DNA of 58,000 nt, from contig NC_081408.1 of assembly GCF_030272615.1 (NCBI RefSeq), positions 402,659,889 through 402,717,888 of the forward strand, in the 5' to 3' direction. This stretch comes from Cryptomeria japonica (Eukaryota; Streptophyta; Pinopsida; Cupressales; Cupressaceae). The notes beneath the pieces are model-generated. The model saw only the letters and a list, made by a program, of their open reading frames with translations, ran no database searches and was not told where the DNA came from. This document shows, in pieces, positions 22,827 to 34,224 of the stretch (the stretch's first letter is position 1; each line of letters begins with the position of its first letter). Position numbers and translations under genes: made by a program.

Positions 22827-24596
22827 ATGGCGAGCGAAGGTGGTGAATTCGGCAGAGGCAGCAGAAGTAGCAGGCTTCTAACCGGCAAGTAGGTTGTTGT
22901 GGCTCCAATCCAAGGTAAGGGAGATCATGGGAAGATTAGATCATGGAGCGATGAAGCTGACGAAGCCTTTCCAATTGAAGCAATGAGGAACCAGATTGCC
23001 AGCAAGCGACCAGCTCTTGAGTCAACGGCAAGGAAAGATCAGATCCCAGGTCGGCCATGGAAGGTGGATGTACCTAATCTCCTGCAGAGAAGATGTAGAG
23101 ATCTAAGACCACAGAGGAAAATAGATATTAGTCATACCTACATGAATAGTAACCTCAGGCCAATAAACTTGCAAGCATGGAAGAAGAATGGATTTTCATG
23201 GAGCAATGATGGTTGGTTTCACAATGTGAAGCTTCCTGCTACTGAATTGGCATGCAACTAGAATTCAATATTAAATCCTAATTCCTCTATATCAGAGACA
23301 GAAAGATTTAACATCCCTAATTTTCATAGGCAAAGTTTCAACCCTCCACTGGGTAATGGCCCTAAAAAGTTTCAGAATGGGTGGTTTAGGCAAGACAAAA
23401 CTTCGTGAGCTAATCATGCAGAGGTCTGGCGGTCCATTGCTCCAGCCAGAAACCAGCGATCTAACTTGGATCGAGTGGGGCAAAATGAACCCTGGCGAAG
23501 ATACCAACCATTGGTTTATCAAGACATTCACAAACCGGTAAGGAAAATCTCAAGACCTGTTGTTATTTTGGATGATTACAAGATCAATTTGGCTAGGTCA
23601 AATCTTCAAGATTACTATTTTTTACTAAATGGGGTGGAGGTAAATGGTTAAGGGGAAATTTTGAGAAATAGTGTAGACCATAATGGGGGGAGGACATTAA
23701 CTTTAATGTTCTTCCAAATGATTACTATCTGATTGAGTTTATGAAAAAAGAAGACATATGGAATGCTAAAAATAAAGGTCCTTATACTTTGGATGGGATT
23801 GGAGTGCATATTATTGATTGGAAACCTAATTTCAATCCCTGGTTTCATACCTTACCAAAAAGCACAGTCTGGTTAAGGCTATACAACTGCCCATCGGACT
23901 ATTGGCACATTGAGATTATTAAAGACATCTGCAAAGAGCTTGGCACTTTTGTATCTGTCGATGACATTTTGGAGGATAGGGTTTGGGGTAGTTTTATCAG
24001 GATATGCATTAATACTGGCCAAATTTCCAGAATTTGAGAAGAAGTCAAAATTATTGGTGTCGGTAAGGTATGGATTCAAAGGATCAACAGAGAAGATCAG
24101 TTGCACCTTTGCCCCGAATGCTTCTTGAGGGAACATATTGGTCTTGAATGTGAATTTTCGACCTCTATCTTAAGAAGTTATGCTTGTGTGCAAACTAAGT
24201 CGACTGATGTGCAGTCGCATAAGGAAAATACAGAAAAATTGGGAACGAATGATGTAGAAAAATCCTTGGTGGCTAGTATGAAGGAGGTGGAAATTAATAA
24301 TCTTGTTGATAATTATCCTCTCGTTGTATCTAGCCAGCAACAGCTCCATACTGACAACAGTGATAGTGCTCAAGCTCTACTAAATCTATTGGAAGATGCT
24401 AAATCCCTTCAAAATGAAATTGCAACAGAGCTTGCAGCTTCTCTTTCCTCAAAATCCACTAAGGCAAGTGAATTTAGGGTGATGGAGGATGAGAATATTC
24501 CCCCTCTGCCAGTTGATCCAAATACCTCTAGTGATTTGGGCAAGAAAGGCATCACCACTGACTTTGAAGAAGGAGAAATTGTTTCCTCTGCCTAGG
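22827..24596 (+). pseudogene. LINE ORF1 (RNA-binding protein), broken
   Basis: Starts at ATG 22827 (MASEGGEFGRGS...). One frame holds to about 23651 with stops near 22891, 23259 and 23406. A second frame carries the rest to TAG 24593-24595. The part around 23760-24036 (LPKSTVWLRLYNCPSDYW, I.KDICKELG, VDDILEDRVWGSFIRI) fits the DUF4283-type domain of plant L1 ORF1. CPECFLREHIGLEC (about 24110-24151) is an exact CX2CX4HX4C zinc knuckle. The C-terminal part is acidic and polar. The family binds LINE RNA. The TGA near 24036 is followed by EEVKIIGVGKVWIQ in the same frame, so it is a point nonsense change rather than the true end. Confidence 0.85.
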
Positions 24597-26505
24597 AATG
24601 GGAAGAAGATTTTGAACCAGTTGCCAACCTCATAATGGATAATACTACAAAAGGTTTTGGGAAGACTGCTTCATATATTAATGTTCCAAACTTTAAACCA
24701 AAGGGCAAAAGGGGGTGCAAATCAAGGAAAACAATGTTGAAAATCATAGTGCAGCTAGTGGGCAATCCAAACTTAATTTAGGGAAGGGGACCCCCCTTCC
24801 CCAAGATCAATGAGGCTACTATCCTGGAATGTCAGGGGCCTTAATGCCCCTAACAAATGGCACTTAATTAAGCATCGGATTGATGAGACTAAGGGAGATA
24901 TTTGGGTATTATAGGAAACTAAATGGAGTCAGGCTGAGATAGAAAAAAAAATGAAAACATGCAAACAATGGAAAGGTCTATTGAGGCAATCCAAGGGGGC
25001 CTCTGGTGGTATGGGAATAATCTGGAATCCTATGAATGTTAAAATCACACTCGTTGGAGAAGATAAATATTGGCAACATTGTCTGGTCACTAGTTTATGC
25101 AAAAATGAGAGTTTCAATCTCTTTAATGTCTACGGATATTCTGCTGCTAATGACAAATGAGAGATTTGGGCACTTCTATCAAATAGATTCCAAAATATTT
25201 CTAAAGGCAGTTGTGTGTTTGAAGGCGACTTCAATGCTATCCTGGTAGGTAATGAAAAGAAGGGTGGTATTCAGACGATTGGTATGGTTCAGAAAGACTT
25301 CCGCAATTTGTAGAAAACAATCAACTATTGGATGTTGCCCCAAAGAATGGAACCTTCACATGGACAAATAGGAGAACTGGTTTCACTAACATTGTAGAAC
25401 ATCTAGACCTGTTTCTAGTGGCCGGTGATTGGCTTGAACAAAATCTTATTCTTGAATCAACTATTCTACCCCTTGTAGGATCAGTTCATTTCCCTATTTG
25501 CCTAAATGTTTTTATAGGACAATTCGAGGGTGGAAACCCTTTCCAGTTTGAGATGATGTGGCTCAGAGTGTTGAAACTACATGAATTGATAGCAGCATGG
25601 TGGAATGAGCCGGTACTAGGAAATAACTCGAGGTTGTTCAAGCTAAATAAGAAGCTCAAGTATATTAAGATCAAAATCAAAGAGTGGAATTTGAGTCAAT
25701 TTCAAAACATCCATAAGGACAAACTCAGGGTCACGGCAGAGCTGGAGGAAATAACCAATTCTGTCATAAAGACAGGCAGGAATGAAGAACTTTTCAAAAG
25801 GGAGAGCTCTCTTAAGACTGAACTAAATGAAATTCTTCAGTTTGAAGAAATTCACTGGAGGTAGAAATCTAAGGAACTTTGGCTCAAGGATGGGGATAGA
25901 AATACCAAGTTCTTCCATAGATCGGCTATTGCTAATCGAAATAGGAATATAATATCGAAGATTGTGAGGCCGGACGGTAGTATTGCCAGGGACTATGAGG
26001 ATATTGCCCAGGAAGCAGTAAGACATTTTGAATCTCTGATGAATGGTAAATGTCAGAGTGTTCTAGAAGAAATAAACATAATTCTAGACTCAGTCCCTTC
26101 TATAATCACTAAAAGACACAATAAAGAGCTCTTCAAAGCTATTGACTTAGATGAAGTCGGGAAAGTTACCTTCTAGATGAATCCTGATAAGACTCCAGGC
26201 CTTGATGGTTTTCCTATGGCCTTCTTTCAACATTTCTGGGACATTATTGCCCAGGACCTACACCTAGCGATAGAAGAATCGAAAAAAAGAATGACTATGC
26301 TGGGAGCTATCAATCACACCTTTCTAGCTTTAGTCCCAAAAAAGAAGAACCCTCCGCAAATGGGTGATTTTAGACCAATTTCATTATGCAATTCAGTCTA
26401 CAAAATAGTAACAAAGATCATTGCCAACAGAATGAAACCTCTTCTAAAACATATTATTTCAGATGAGCAGAGTGGCTTTGCCCCTGGACACTCTATTGTT
26501 GAAGG

Positions 26506-27545
26506 TGTATACACCTAAAAATGGTCTGAAGATAGTTAATTAAATACGCAGTTATTTGATTAATTCCCCTTCCCAATTATTTGAATTCTCTATTCATCTA
26601 CTAGTAAATAAATCTAAATGATTTATTTATATAGTTCATCTCACATCCCCCTTTGATTAATTAATTCTAAATTAATTAATGTCTCCCCATACTAATCAAT
26701 TCTTCTAATCCCTAATTAAGATTAACAAACTCAAGTTTGTTGAGATTAAGTACCATTTTTCAATTATTTGAATTTCTAAATTCAAATGAGCACATAGCTC
26801 CTAACTTTAACCACCCAACCTAACCATCCCCTAACTTAACCCATTCAATCTAATCTTGGGTCTAACTAAACCTATCCTATCTTGCACATTCTAAACTCCT
26901 TATCCTAACATCTCATGGTGTGGATATTCTCTCCTTGAGACACATGGCACTTTTGCCACATGTCTCCTCCCTTGGACACTTGCCCTCTCATGAGCAAGGA
27001 TCCTTGACACTTGTCACCATAGAGATGACAAGTGTCCCTTCCTCCAACCTCTTCTCCAACTTCCTTAATCTTGGCCCTTAATATCTTCAGATCAAATCTG
27101 GACTGTCGATTCCTGCCACCTCAGCTTTGGCCTTAGAATTCCTATAAATACCCCTCATTTTGGAGCAATAGGGATCCCATCTCATATCAATTTAGGCATC
27201 ATTACTATAGGCAATTTTCATTTCAATTATCTAGTAATTAGCTTTTGGAGTTATCATAGCATGTTAATCTAGTTTCTTAAATCATGCATTTCATATCATC
27301 TCCATAGTCAATCATGATAAATTAGCTACTCAACTCTTGAGTTGTCACTTTGGAGGTCATTGCTCCGCTGAGAGCCCATCAATCCAACACCTTCAAGGTC
27401 CTCAAGAATAGAGGAAAATGGGACATTTCGAGGAAGGTTTGTGGTTTGCATTTCTAATCTAGTTTTCAATTAAGCTTTTCAATTATACTTTATTGTCTCA
27501 TTATATGTGTATGCCTCTTATACTAACCACATTTTTAGCATCACA
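26506..27545 (+). mobile_element. solo LTR of family L inside the LINE RT gene
   Basis: Starts TGTATACACC and ends AGCATCACA. It is flanked by GAAGG at 26501-26505 and 27546-27550. Removing it and one duplication joins the RT reading frame at ...SIVEG|IITTHETLQ, so the boundaries are exact. Length 1040 bp with TATAAATA at 27143-27150. It has no internal region. It defines the full length of family L and dates after the LINE insertion. Confidence 0.93.
27143..27150 (+). promoter_or_regulatory. TATA box of the nested family-L LTR
   Basis: CCTATAAATACCCC lies 637 bp from the LTR start. It has counterparts at 17772-17778 and, on the minus strand, 3241-3249. Confidence 0.55.
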
Positions 27546-30025
27546 GAAGGCATCATCACTACTCATGAAACACTCCAGACTGCAAGGAAAACTAAAGATT
27601 CTTGTATGATTTTAAAGTTGGATATTATGAAAGCATATGATATGGTGGACAGGGAATTTCTTGTAGAAGTATTGAGGAAATTTGGCTTCTACAATGAATG
27701 GATCACATGGGTCAAGAATAAACTATCAACACCCAAATTCTCAGTTTTGGTTAATGGTTCATCTCATGGTTTCTTTCCTTCAACAAGATTTATTCGCCAA
27801 GGGGATCCTATGTCACCATTTTTGTTTATAATTATGGTTGAAGCCTTAGGTCAGTTGATTAAATCTCTTCACCATAATGGTTGTCGGTTGGGTGTCAATG
27901 TGGCTATAGGAGTTGAACATTCAACCCACTTGCAATTTGTTGATGATACTATTCTATTTGGAGTCTCTAGTAGAAGAGAGGCAAGGACTATAAATACTTG
28001 CCTGGATGACTATTGCAAGGCATCAGGGAAAAAAATCAATTGGAACAAGTCAAAAGTTTTCTTTATCAACTTTGTCGAATATGCAAGGTGTTCTATCAAG
28101 GATCCTCAATTTAAGAGTTGCAAACTTTCCAGGTAAATTCCTTGGGACTCCTCTTTTCATTGGCAGTAATAAGATATGCTTTTGGATGCATCTTATTGAG
28201 AAATGTAAATATAGGCTTGAAATTTGGAAAGGGAAGTGGTTATCTGCCGGTAAGCTTACTGTGATAAAATTAGTCCTCTCTGTCATACTAGTTTTTTCCA
28301 TGGCTTGCTTGAGACTACCGGCTGCCATAGAAGATGAGTTAATTACTATAATGAGGAATTTCCTTTGGAATGGGTTGGATGATAAAGGGAAATTTCCCCT
28401 GATTGCCTGGAATAAAATAAGTCAACCAAAAAATGATGGGGGTGCTAGAAGTTAACATATTTCTATTATGAATTTGGCTATGGGAGCAAAATTGGTATGG
28501 GAAATTTGTAAAGGTGGTAATTAGAAGTGGGTAAGAATCCTAAAACACAAATATCTGGACTCACTTGAGCCTAAAAGGATTCTCACAGTTATCAACCCAC
28601 CCAGGGGTTCAGCCGTTTGGAATTTTATTCTGGAATGCAGAGAAATCATAAGTGATCAGGTCACTTGGGATGTCAAAAATGGGAGGAATGCATCCTTCTG
28701 GATGGATTCTTGGAGTGGCAAAGAAGCCTTGTGTCATAACCCCTCTCTTCAATCTATAATGAGAGAAGCATGTCGGCTTTGGGGACACAAAGTCTGTGAT
28801 TATGGTCATTCAGTTAAGGAGAATGGTATTGACAGATGGATGTGGAATTCTCTGGACCCCTTGGACTCAGTCCAAAATCAGAAAGATATTTTTGCCGGTA
28901 TTCTAAGGAATTGAATCATTCATCCATCCCCGGATAAGGACATCATTAGATGGTGTGGCTCGTCTGATGGTAAGTACAAGGTATGTTTTGGCTATAAATT
29001 GAAAGAAGCTACTATAGATAAGAAGGATTGGTCGGTTAATCTATTTTGGCATAGACATCTACTTCCTAAAGCAGGTTCCTTTTCTTGGATGGCTTTCCAG
29101 AGGAAGATTCTAACCGATGAAAGACTCCTTAAATTGGCTATTAATGGGCCTAGTAGATGTGTATTATGTCGAAATCAAGAGGAGACAATTGATCACCTTC
29201 TGATTCACTGCAAATTCTCCAGCAACTGTTGGTGGCATTTTATGGCTAAATTAAATCTTGCATGCCCTTTTCTGAAAGGTTTGGATGATTGGTTTCTACT
29301 ATGGCCTAAATCAAAATGCAAGGTGTTATTTGGGGACTTATTTGTCATTTTGCCCTCACTGGTGATTTGGGAAATTTGGAAAGAGAGGAATAGAATAATT
29401 TTTGAGGATAAAGATAAGGGCCAGATTGCCCTCTTTGGGAAAATTGAGAATCGCCTGGTTGAGCTCCTGAATGAATCGGCTAGTCAAAATCACTAAAAAG
29501 AATCTATACACTAACTGGGATTGGAAGTTAAAGCTTGCATTCCCAAATTTGACCATCCCCCCACTTTTTGGAAGTGGTAACCCTGAGATACCGACTAATC
29601 TAAGATTGGGTGTTAAATGGGAAATCCCAGATCTAGGGTGGCATAAGATTAACTTCGATGGTGCCTCTGTAGGGAATCCAGGGCGAAGTGGAATTGGATG
29701 TATTATTAGAGATTCTGAAGGCATCTGTATTAAAGAAATCTCTGAAGATATCGGTATGGCCACTAATAATGAGGTTGAATTCCGAGCGGCATTAAGAGGT
29801 TTGCAATTGGGGATTGAGTTGGGGATAAAAAACAATCCATTTGGAGGGTGATTCATTAAATGTTATCAATGTTGTTCATAGTAACCAAACCCCTAGTTGG
29901 CGTCTTAGCCTATGTCTTTGATCGATGGTGGATTTGTTGGAGACCGTTGAAGAATTTCGGATTAGCCATATCTATAGAGAAGGTAATATGGAAGCAGATA
30001 GACTATCTAAGATGGCAATTGTAGA

Positions 30026-30860
30026 TGGAGGCCTTGATCTGGGGCATATGGCTAGAGCATAGATAAATTTTGATTATAGCGATTAAATGGTTAAAGTACT
30101 ACAGCCTATCTTGGCAGAAGAATGAACCAGCTTTGTTTCTTTGATGGTCTTGGTTTCTACTGGTTTGTAGTACTTACCGGGAGATGAACTCTTACCGGGT
30201 GTGGGTTTTTCTTTGATTGTGGTATCCTTCTAACTCCTACCGGTAGGGATATCCCACCTAGTTGTGTGGTCTCTACCAGTTGGCAATGTTGTCATTTGCA
30301 TAGGTCTCTTGCACTTGTCTCTTACCAGTATTTATTACGTTCCGATAATATGGTCTTACCGGGGTCATTTACTCCAGTGTCGGAGTAGATGTTGTCAGAA
30401 AGATAATCTAGCAAAATTTCTGATAAGCAGCTGCAATCGATTCTCTCCTCAAGTCACCCTATGCAGATGGAGGCCTTGATCTGGGACATATGGTTAGGGA
30501 ACAACTATACTTGATTATAGTGGTTAATATGGTTTAAGTGATGCAACCTATCTTGGTATAAGAATGAAACGGCTTTGTTTCCCCGATGGTCTTGGTGTCT
30601 ACCGATTTGTAGTACTTACCGAGAGATGAATTCTTACCGGGTGTGGGCTTTTTATTTAATTGTGGTTTCCTTCTATCTCTTACCGGTAGGGGTGTCCCCC
30701 CCGGCTGCGAGGTCTAACAGTTGTCTATGTTGTTGGTTGCATAGGTCTCTTGCATTTGTCTCCTACCAATATTTTTTATGGTTCCGGTAATATGATCTTA
30801 CTGGGGTCATTAACTCCAATTCCGGTGTAGATGCTGACAGAAAGTTAATCTAATGTCCAA
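30026..30860 (+). repeat. ~443-bp tandem duplication in the LINE 3' region
   Basis: GATGGAGGCCTTGATCTGGG occurs at about 30024 and about 30467. The following ~390 bp match closely in order: AGAATGAAMC.GCTTTGTTTC, GGTCTTGG, TAGTACTTACCG, TTCTTACCGGGTGTGGG, TACCGGTAGGG, TTGCATAGGTCTCTTGCA, GGGGTCATT and ACTCCA. The first copy starts inside the RNase H C-terminus. Its end (30405-30455, AAAATTTCTGATAAGCAGCTGCAATCG) resembles 31138-31185, inside the start of ORF3. The unit therefore arose from a longer segment that has since lost about 260 bp. Confidence 0.8.
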
Positions 30861-31020
30861 AATTACTATTAGATATGATAAAGTCAGACGGCGATAGACA
30901 TCAAAGAGGTAATAAATTGCAAATAAAGGTGACATGCTTAAGATGTGTTTTGTTTGTGCGAAGTAATTTGGCATAGTTTAGCCAAGTCCTCGAGCTCCTC
31001 AGCCTTTATGAGCTATCGAG

Positions 31021-31028
31021 ATATATAA
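31021..31028 (+). promoter_or_regulatory. possible TATA box upstream of LINE ORF3
   Basis: ATATATAAAG lies about 65-70 bp before ATG 31092, followed by a C/T-rich stretch (AACTCTTCCCCTTTCTTGCTC). This spacing fits a plant core promoter with a short leader. AT-rich DNA gives such matches often, so support is moderate at best. Confidence 0.35.
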
Positions 31029-31091
31029 AGGAAGGCCTGCTTAATTTAAACATATCAAACTCTTCCCCTTTCTTGCTCTAGTGTTTATACA

Positions 31092-31843
31092 ATGGATACA
31101 TTGATATTGTTGGAGGCAACATGTCGTCGGATAGCGTTTCTAGGCAAAATTTCTAATAAGCGCCTGCAATCGGTTCTTTCCTCAAATCACCCTTTGATTC
31201 TGCACTGTGTAAAAGAATTTTGGGGAAGGAATTCTTAAATGCATACCACATATATAGAGCCAATGCAGACATTCTGGCTTTCTTTCTAGCGATGCTGCTC
31301 TACATGGGGACTACCAAGCAAAGGGTGAATCTGCTCACTCAAATGGTGTTCGAGCGCCGCTTCCTTGGGGAAATTGACATTGTACTGGATAATGTCAACG
31401 GCAATCTTAGAATGCCCTTTCCCCAAAATTATTATATGAGTTTGGGAAATGGTGTGAGGAAAGAGGTGATAGTAACCTCTCTTGATTTCAATGCCTTGGA
31501 GGCCTTCTGGCCTAACATTAACATAAATATTCAGTTCCTTTTCAAGGTTGTCGGATTACTGCCCGGCTTCATGGCTCCCTAGAGAAGAACCTATATTCAA
31601 GATGAAGGGCTTTCGGGTAGAGGAGACATTGGTATTTTGGCCAATGATGACATAGATGATGGCAACTCTTGGGGTCTTGGTCGTGGAGAAGATTTGTTTC
31701 CAGACGATGTCCGCCACCCCTGGGAAAAAGCAGAATCAATGGCTCATGCTGCTTGCCGGAATGATTGCCCGATAATATTGGATGTTGTTGCTTCTCCTAC
31801 ACCTGGTGATGAGGACCCAAATTCAAGCTCTCAAGAATCTTGA
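31092..31843 (+). pseudogene. LINE ORF3, unknown protein, broken
   Basis: An unrecognised protein of about 250 codons between RNase H and the A-rich end of the LINE. The first frame starts MDTLILLEATCRRIAFLGK at 31092 and runs to about 31215. A frameshift in the GGGGAAGG stretch moves it to the frame of 31220-31582 (GKEFLNAYHIYRANADILAFF...). A TAG near 31580 interrupts it and the frame continues to TGA 31841. The middle (LAFFLAMLLYMGTTKQRV) is hydrophobic; the C-terminal third is acidic (DDIDDGN, DEDPNSSSQES). I see no zinc finger, RT or chromatin motif. It could be a captured host gene, a LINE-specific accessory protein, or a remnant of an element present in the source locus. Confidence 0.55.
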
Positions 31844-32166
31844 AATGTTTTGACATCCTCGACTCTATGTTGGTTCTCTTTGGAATTCCATTTCTCAAGT
31901 TCTTTGTACTATTATGAAGATTGTAGGCCTTTGTCGAAATTAGGCATAGTAACAGCCAGCATTTTGTTCTCCTTCAGTTGATTTTGTCTAGCAATGTAGG
32001 ATCCTCGCCATCTCGGTTGGTTTTTGGTCATTGTTTGGAGCAATGGTAGGGGGTTTTCTTCCTGGTTCTTTCTCCCTACGACTCTTTCTAAACCAGGTTT
32101 GTATTTTTCAAATTTTGATTAATACAAGGGTGTTGCCCCTCTGCAGTTATTAATCTATTAAAAAAT
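31844..32166 (+). other. LINE 3' tail
   Basis: About 320 bp without an open frame, ending TTTTGATTAATACAAGGGTGTTGCCCC...ATTAATCTATTAAAAAAT. Plant L1 elements often end with a GATTAATA-like word and a short A-rich tract. The right target-site duplication follows at once (32167-32183). Confidence 0.7.
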
Positions 32167-32183
32167 AAAATGAAATCAACATG
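32167..32183 (+). repeat. right 17-bp target-site duplication of the LINE
   Basis: AAAATGAAATCAACATG, identical to 22680-22696. Confidence 0.9.
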
Positions 32184-33051
32184 ACCGAATTTATAGAGAT
32201 AATGATCCTCCTAAAGTTGTTGATTCTCCTCCACAACAAGAATACAACTTTCATGAATAAGACAATATTTTACACTAGTTGAAGGAAGCTAATAAGAGAA
32301 TTAAAAAATTAAAAGGCTTTGGTTACTTGACTATATAATGTGCAATTAGAGGATAAATGAGAGGTCAAAGGCCTTTATATCTCTATGTAGGAGGATGAAA
32401 AAAAAATGAAGAATTTAAATTCATGTGGTGTGAAGAAATTGGGATCAAGCTGCAAGAGCTACCAATTAAGAGGACAAGGGATCCACGTTAGTGCATCAAG
32501 TAACCCTCAATTATATTTCATGATTAGTTACATAAAATCATGCAATGTAATAAGTTAAAGGCAAATTAAGAACTAATAATTTGAACTAAAAATGAATGCA
32601 TTTAATCCCTTTCTTTCTTTATGAGTCCTCTCTACTTGCCCTTTCCCTATAACTTATTATGTTGTATTTTCCTACCATGGTTAATTAAAAATTAAAATTG
32701 AAGTATTTGGTTATGTTTATTAAGGTAATTTAGATTAAAATTAATAAATAATGGGGACTAGTTAAGTTCCTTTGAATTAAGGAAAGATATGTTGGAGACA
32801 ATGTGTTGTCTGGTTCTATGGCATGCCAACATAGAGTTCAAGACATCACTCATAATCTAGTTATTAATTAGTATAATAGTTGGTAGAAAATATTGTGTAA
32901 TCAAATATTATGTTGACAAATGATTATTCATTATTTCAATAATAATTTTATTTTTATTATTGAGTAGAGACCATGGCTTGCCAAACCTTTTATAATCTTA
33001 GTAAATTTGTTTTAAGTTTTTGCCTATATAAGCCATGAAATATAAGGCATA
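32184..33051. other. AT-rich spacer, interrupted target of element D
   Basis: No gene is seen. CTATATAAG at about 33024-33032 is a TATA-like word only ~20 bp from the insertion point of element D. The original target, rejoined, would read GGCATACACATG. The stretch from about 32790 (TGTTGGAGACAATG) could be part of another LTR, but I cannot bound it. Confidence 0.4.
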
Positions 33052-34174
33052 TGTTGGCATTTTTGATGTTCATGTTGTGATTGTCATTGATGGACACACA
33101 CTTGCATTAAGATCCTCTTCATATGTGTGAGTTAGAGCACAACCGATATTTGTTCCAACCGGTATGTTGTATTATAGTCTTTAGACTATTGATGTTTTGC
33201 AGAATGTGTTTACCGGTCTGAAGCGGCATGTCGACCTCAAGCGGTTCGTGGATACCAAGCGGTACAAGGGATTAAAGCAGCATAACACATTTTTACCACT
33301 CTTCATTTTGACAAACCAGCAACCGGTATTTTGTATGAACTGGTAATACTCTGTGATGAGTTACCAATCGGCATTTTGTGATGAGTTACCATCCACCGAT
33401 CGTTTGACAGTGCCGAATCTCTAGCGGTGCTTTTTGTGTCGTGTTACCAGATATGTCCAGATGCATTGAACCTAGGAAATTGTATTGTAATCCTATTGGA
33501 CCTACATGAAATCAGATTCCTTTATAAGGACATCATGTCTAGGGTTCTAAGGTTGTTGTTGAGGTTGATGTTGTTGCTAGCGTTCAAGGTAACTGAAGAG
33601 TTAGAGAGAGTATGAATGTGTAGAAGACTGAAGTAATGCTGTAATGCATTAAGATCGAGCTATCAAGGATCTAACCAAGAAATTTGTGCTATTTTCTAGA
33701 TCACTCACTTGTTGATTACTCACATCTTTGACAAGCCTGTAGCCCTTAATCGGGTAGGCCCAAAAGCCTCTTGTAAATCCTCTAACAAGGTGGTTCACAT
33801 CTGTGGATCTAAAATCCTCTAGCAAGGTAATCTTTAATTGGACTTATCTCCTAACAGAGATTGAGATTCCTAACAGGATATGTTCTGGTAAAGAACGTTG
33901 TAAGACCTTAACCGGTCTAGTTTCTATTCTGCAGATAGTTACTTGTGAGTCCCATCTCACTGTGGTTTTTCCCATTTGGGTTTCCATGTCAAAATCTCTT
34001 GTGTTATGGTGTTTGTGCTTCTGTGGGTGAATGCATTATTAGCTATTTGTTTTGCATGTTTGTTAACCCGTTTGTCTGCTAAATTATTTTACCGGTTTAT
34101 TGTCAGTCTTGTAAAGTGTTTAAGTGCAAAGATTTTTGGTATACTAATTCACCCCCCCCTCTTAGTATTCATCA
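33052..34174 (+). repeat. element D 5' LTR
   Basis: TGTTGGCATTTTTGATG...TTAGTATTCATCA. It contains TTGTCATTGATGGACAC near the start, TTTATAAGG at 33531-33539 as probable TATA box, several ACCGGT words, the GTGGTTTTTCCC...GGGTTTCCA block near 33963 and an AATTCACCCCCCCC tract before the end. Confidence 0.95.
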
Positions 34175-34176
34175 AT

Positions 34177-34188
34177 TGGTATCAGAGC
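34177..34188 (+). other. primer-binding site, element D
   Basis: TGGTATCAGAGC, complementary to the 3' end of initiator-methionine tRNA, the common minus-strand primer in plant Copia elements. It starts two bases after the LTR terminal CA (spacer AT). Confidence 0.9.
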
Positions 34189-34224
34189 CTACCTTTCTAT
34201 AAGTTTAACCACTTGGAAAGAGAT

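Larger units (their letters stand above)
24810..30062 (+). pseudogene. LINE ORF2 (endonuclease-RT-RNase H), broken and split
   Basis: Starts at ATG 24810 (MRLLSWNVRGLNAPNKW). Endonuclease landmarks: WNVRGL, ETKW, GGMGIIWNP, FNVYGY, EGDFNAIL and FTWTNRR (to about 25500). RT landmarks: DRNTKFFHR, NPDKTPGLDGFP, LVPKKK...FRPISLCN..YKI..K..ANR, SGFAPGHSI, then after the nested LTR LKLDIMKAYDMVDREF, RQGDPMSP and FVDDTILFG. The usual FADD is FVDD here, with both catalytic Asp kept. A zf-RVT segment (about 28999-29490) and an RNase H domain (INFDGASVGNPG, N.VEFRAALRG, GDS, YREGNMEADRLS) complete it, ending at TAG 30060. Frame changes occur near 25320, 28080 and 29845. Confidence 0.9.
22697..32166 (+). 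mobile_element. full-length L1-type LINE with an extra 3' ORF
   Basis: Bounded by the 17-bp duplication AAAATGAAATCAACATG on both sides, with an A-rich 3' end (CTATTAAAAAAT) typical of target-primed reverse transcription. Total 9470 bp, or about 8425 bp without the nested LTR and its 5-bp duplication, which is long for a plant L1. Order: AT-rich 5' leader (22697-22826), ORF1, ORF2 (endonuclease, RT, zf-RVT, RNase H), a 3' region with a ~443-bp duplication, ORF3, and a 3' tail with TTGATTAATACAAGGGTGTTGCCCC. All ORFs carry stops and frameshifts, so it is dead. Because the duplication encloses everything, ORF3 was part of the RNA that inserted. Confidence 0.9.

Noticed and set aside
34177-34188. 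A tRNA gene suggested by tRNA-complementary sequence
   Set aside because: Only the 12-base primer-binding word is present, directly after an LTR. No tRNA fold is there.
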